From the NCBI GenBank assembly GCA_963702955.1, contig OY969774.1, forward strand, positions 372,001-436,000: a stretch of DNA of 64,000 nt, in the 5' to 3' direction. Positions within the stretch are counted from its first letter, which is position 1. Every line of letters begins with the position of its first letter. The notes under the pieces are model-generated. The model had not been told where the DNA came from. It saw nothing but the letters and a program-made list of their open reading frames with translations, and made no database searches. This stretch comes from VRUE01 sp963702955 (lineage in GTDB: Bacteria > Actinomycetota > Thermoleophilia > Solirubrobacterales > 70-9). The translations under genes and the position numbers were made by a program. Below, piece by piece: positions 62,356 through 64,000 of this stretch.

Positions 62356-63081
62356 TCAGGTGAGGAGCGGGATTACGCAGCGGTAGTGGCGGGTGGCCGT
62401 CGAGTTAATGAAGTTGACGCCGCCCGCACTCGACACGGTCACAACCCCAAAGACATTGAGTCCAGACGCATTCGTAATGTCACCCGACCACTCATCCCCT
62501 GCATCCAGATTGACCCCCGGCTGCACGGCAAAAGCCGCGAGCTGCAGCGCCTCCGGCAGCGTCCCGCCTTCTTTGGCGCATTCGATCGCCGCCTGCGGCG
62601 CCGTCGCCGCCGCGAAGCTCGACGAGGTCTGCCAGCAGGCGCCGGCGAAGGGGGTGGTGCCGGCCGCGCAGCCGGCGCTGTGGCCGTTGACTTTCTGAGC
62701 GTCGATCGCGTTGACCGCGTTCAGCGCCGTCTGCGCGTCGACGGCGCTCTGCGCGCTGCCGGCGGTTTCGGCGTAGGTCGCCCGCGGCACCTGACCGAGC
62801 GTCTTCTCGTCGATCGCCGCCCCGGTCAGCGGCGCGGACGGCTGCGCCGCGGCGGCCAGCACACCCGGCATCAGCCCGCTGGCCGGAATCGAGTGCGGCT
62901 TCAACCGGTTCCCCGGCACCGACCGCACCTTCAACCGGTTCCCGGGAAGCGACTTGACCCGGATCGCCTTCCCACTCAGCGTCCCCTTCGAAGCCGCATA
63001 GACACTCCCCCCGAGCGCCACGAACAGTGCGATCCCTGCCACCACCAAAGCCGGCGAGACTCGCCGCATCCCCTGCCTCAT
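62356..63081 (-). CDS. Secreted protein with LPGNRLK-type repeats
   Basis: 241 residues with a signal (SPALVVAGIALFVALGGSVY then AAS), then SGKAIRVKSLPGNRLKVRSV and PGNRLKPHSIPASGLMP, repeats of an IxxxSLPGNRLK unit, and a Cys-bearing C-terminal half (CAAGTTPFAGACWQTSSSFA, then RHYRCVIPLLT). The VALGGSVYAA signal and such repeats are common in Thermoleophilia proteins of unknown role. ATG 63081 has a GGGGGAG site 5 nt upstream and is preferred over a longer frame. Confidence 0.8.
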   Translation of the reverse strand: MRQGMRRVSPALVVAGIALFVALGGSVYAASKGTLSGKAIRVKSLPGNRLKVRSVPGNRLKPHSIPASGLMPGVLAAAAQPSAPLTGAAIDEKTLGQVPRATYAETAGSAQSAVDAQTALNAVNAIDAQKVNGHSAGCAAGTTPFAGACWQTSSSFAAATAPQAAIECAKEGGTLPEALQLAAFAVQPGVNLDAGDEWSGDITNASGLNVFGVVTVSSAGGVNFINSTATRHYRCVIPLLT

Positions 63082-63238
63082 GTCTCCCCCAATAAACAGT
63101 TCGGTTTTCCATTGCAAATTGAGACCTTAGAACCACTCCTTTCCAAACCTCAAATCAATTGGACGAACGTTCATCGGGCTCCGGCTTCTGCGCGCAAAGC
63201 GAACCCGATTGTCAGAACTGGCCGAGTATGTTGCGCCG

Positions 63239-63598
63239 ATGAGCAGCGATCTCATTGCTTGGGTCGTCGCCATTACGCTCGCCATCGCCGTCGTCGTTTT
63301 GGGGTTGCGACGCACTCTCGGCGATAGCACGAGAAATTGGCTGCCACGGTTTGAAGAGTCCTCGGAGCAGGAGACCGGGGCACTGGGGCCATTCAATGAA
63401 GAACAAAGGCGTCGCCAGCTATCCCCACGGCAAAGGCGGTGGGCGATTTGGGGCTGTCTGCTGCTAAGCCTCTTCTTTGCGGCTCTTGCGGTGCTGTCGG
63501 CCCACGATAGATTGTTCAATGCGATCTTTGCCGCCGGGTTTGCGCTCAACACTGTGGTGTGGCTGAAAAGGTCGCCATCTTCCTTGGATGGCTCTTAA
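63239..63598 (+). CDS. Small two-helix membrane protein
   Basis: 119 residues with two hydrophobic helices: LIAWVVAITLAIAVVVLGLR near the start and IWGCLLLSLFFAALAVLSA in the middle, and a third weaker one, LFNAIFAAGFALNTVVWL, near the end. The loop between is charged (DSTRNWLPRFEESSEQETGA). The family is not recognised. ATG 63239 is preferred; an upstream TTG start is possible. It lies between the secreted repeat protein and an AbrB-type gene. Confidence 0.6.
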   Translation: MSSDLIAWVVAITLAIAVVVLGLRRTLGDSTRNWLPRFEESSEQETGALGPFNEEQRRRQLSPRQRRWAIWGCLLLSLFFAALAVLSAHDRLFNAIFAAGFALNTVVWLKRSPSSLDGS

Positions 63599-63664
63599 TG
63601 GAGGGGCCCTGCAGCTCCTGAGAGGCTCCTCGAGCCTCTGTGATCTGCGTTATACCCAGCAGGC

Positions 63665-63847
63665 ATGACTCGGCGAATGGGTGCCAAGGGTCAAGTCGTG
63701 ATCCCCAGGGATCTTCGTGAGCGAGCGGGTCTTTGGCCGGGTGCCGGCGTCTCGTTCGAGGCTGTGGACGATGGCATCGTGGTGAGGCGAGCAGATCACG
63801 ACGCAACGCTGCGAGGGGGATTCGCCGCGACTTCACGACGACGCTGA
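63665..63847 (+). CDS. SpoVT/AbrB-type antitoxin, C-terminus truncated
   Basis: A 60-residue protein: MTRRMGAKGQVVIPRDLRER, then AGLWPGAGVSFEAVDDGIVV followed by RRADHD. The first 45 residues are a complete swapped-hairpin AbrB DNA-binding domain as in MazE/VapB antitoxins. The toxin-binding tail is replaced by RGGFAATSRRR, and in the next frame an integrase end begins, so the gene seems cut by recombination. No toxin gene is adjacent. Confidence 0.75.
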   Translation: MTRRMGAKGQVVIPRDLRERAGLWPGAGVSFEAVDDGIVVRRADHDATLRGGFAATSRRR

Positions 63848-63948
63848 TCTACGCTGACTACGCGCCGAATCCGCATGAGGCCGAGCTGGTCGAGCTGGCG
63901 TTCCGCGCGCCTGCGGCAACGGCTATTTCTGGATCAAAGCTCAGTTAG
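63829..63948 (+). pseudogene. Tyrosine integrase C-terminal fragment
   Basis: In the frame next to the antitoxin the sequence reads DFTTTLIYADYAPNPHEAEL, then VELAFRAP. This matches the C-terminal end of actinobacterial tyrosine integrases (TT..YA.YAP.PHE..LV..AF), which lies just after the catalytic Tyr. The catalytic domain is not present. It marks an element boundary near the window end. Confidence 0.65.
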
Positions 63949-64000
63949 CCGATACTCTGAAACAGATGACCGACGATCAGCAAGACGTTCTCGCGGCTTC

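Overview
The window is high-GC DNA with dense, often overlapping genes, frequent GTG starts and tRNAs without an encoded CCA. A deazaflavin-type oxidoreductase, an ECF42-type sigma factor, many secreted proteins with Ala-rich signal peptides and a 'VALGG..YAA' secreted protein point to a soil actinobacterium, most likely Thermoleophilia/Solirubrobacterales. That placement is inferred from gene style, not from a marker gene.

Layout. 0-6.6 kb: acyl-CoA metabolism (end of an HMG-CoA lyase, acyl-CoA carboxyltransferase, ABC-2 exporter, acetoacetyl-CoA synthetase with a metallo-hydrolase). 6.6-13.2 kb: tRNA-rich accessory DNA. A LAGLIDADG-type gene lies directly behind tRNA-Leu(CAA), followed by tRNA-Leu(UAG), a degenerate and an intact tRNA-Trp, integrase-like scraps, Xre regulators and the first of two 'peptide plus winged-helix' loci. 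13.2-20.2 kb: an HD-GYP protein divergent from a c-di-GMP-I-like riboswitch candidate that precedes an ice-binding/adhesin gene and an L,D-transpeptidase; then glutamate decarboxylase, a hydrolase and an NlpC/P60 protein. 20.2-25.5 kb: tRNA-Gly, tRNA-Pro, a Nudix protein, the second peptide/winged-helix locus with a TPR gene, and truncated phage-type genes. 25.5-35.6 kb: a Fic protein with a palindromic promoter, then mostly ordinary metabolic and hydrolase genes. 35.6-41.8 kb: a second LAGLIDADG-type gene behind tRNA-Leu(CAG), tRNA-Glu, then a lower-GC island of secreted proteins mixed with broken protease, RES and transposase genes. 41.8-50.9 kb: a DUF4143-type ATPase with 22-bp-phased repeats, an ECF42 sigma/DGPF pair, an ECF sigma/anti-sigma/lipoprotein group and a frameshifted PQQ-type propeller. 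50.9-59.3 kb: a tightly overlapping seven-gene operon behind tRNA-Thr. 59.4-64 kb: secreted proteins, a truncated AbrB-type antitoxin and an integrase scrap.

Three things stand out. (1) Two loci 11 kb apart each encode a 19-residue peptide with a strong ribosome-binding site, divergent from a gene of one winged-helix family and near an 88-93-residue winged-helix paralogue. I know of no described system of this shape. (2) The 50.9-59.3 kb operon joins an arginyl-tRNA-synthetase-like protein lacking its anticodon domain, a fused aminodeoxychorismate synthase, a small chorismate mutase, a GNAT, a deacetylase-fold hydrolase, a P450 and a SidA-type N-monooxygenase. It looks like a small pathway from 4-amino-4-deoxychorismate to an N-oxidised product. 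(3) Two homologous LAGLIDADG-type genes sit 13-20 nt behind two different tRNA-Leu genes.
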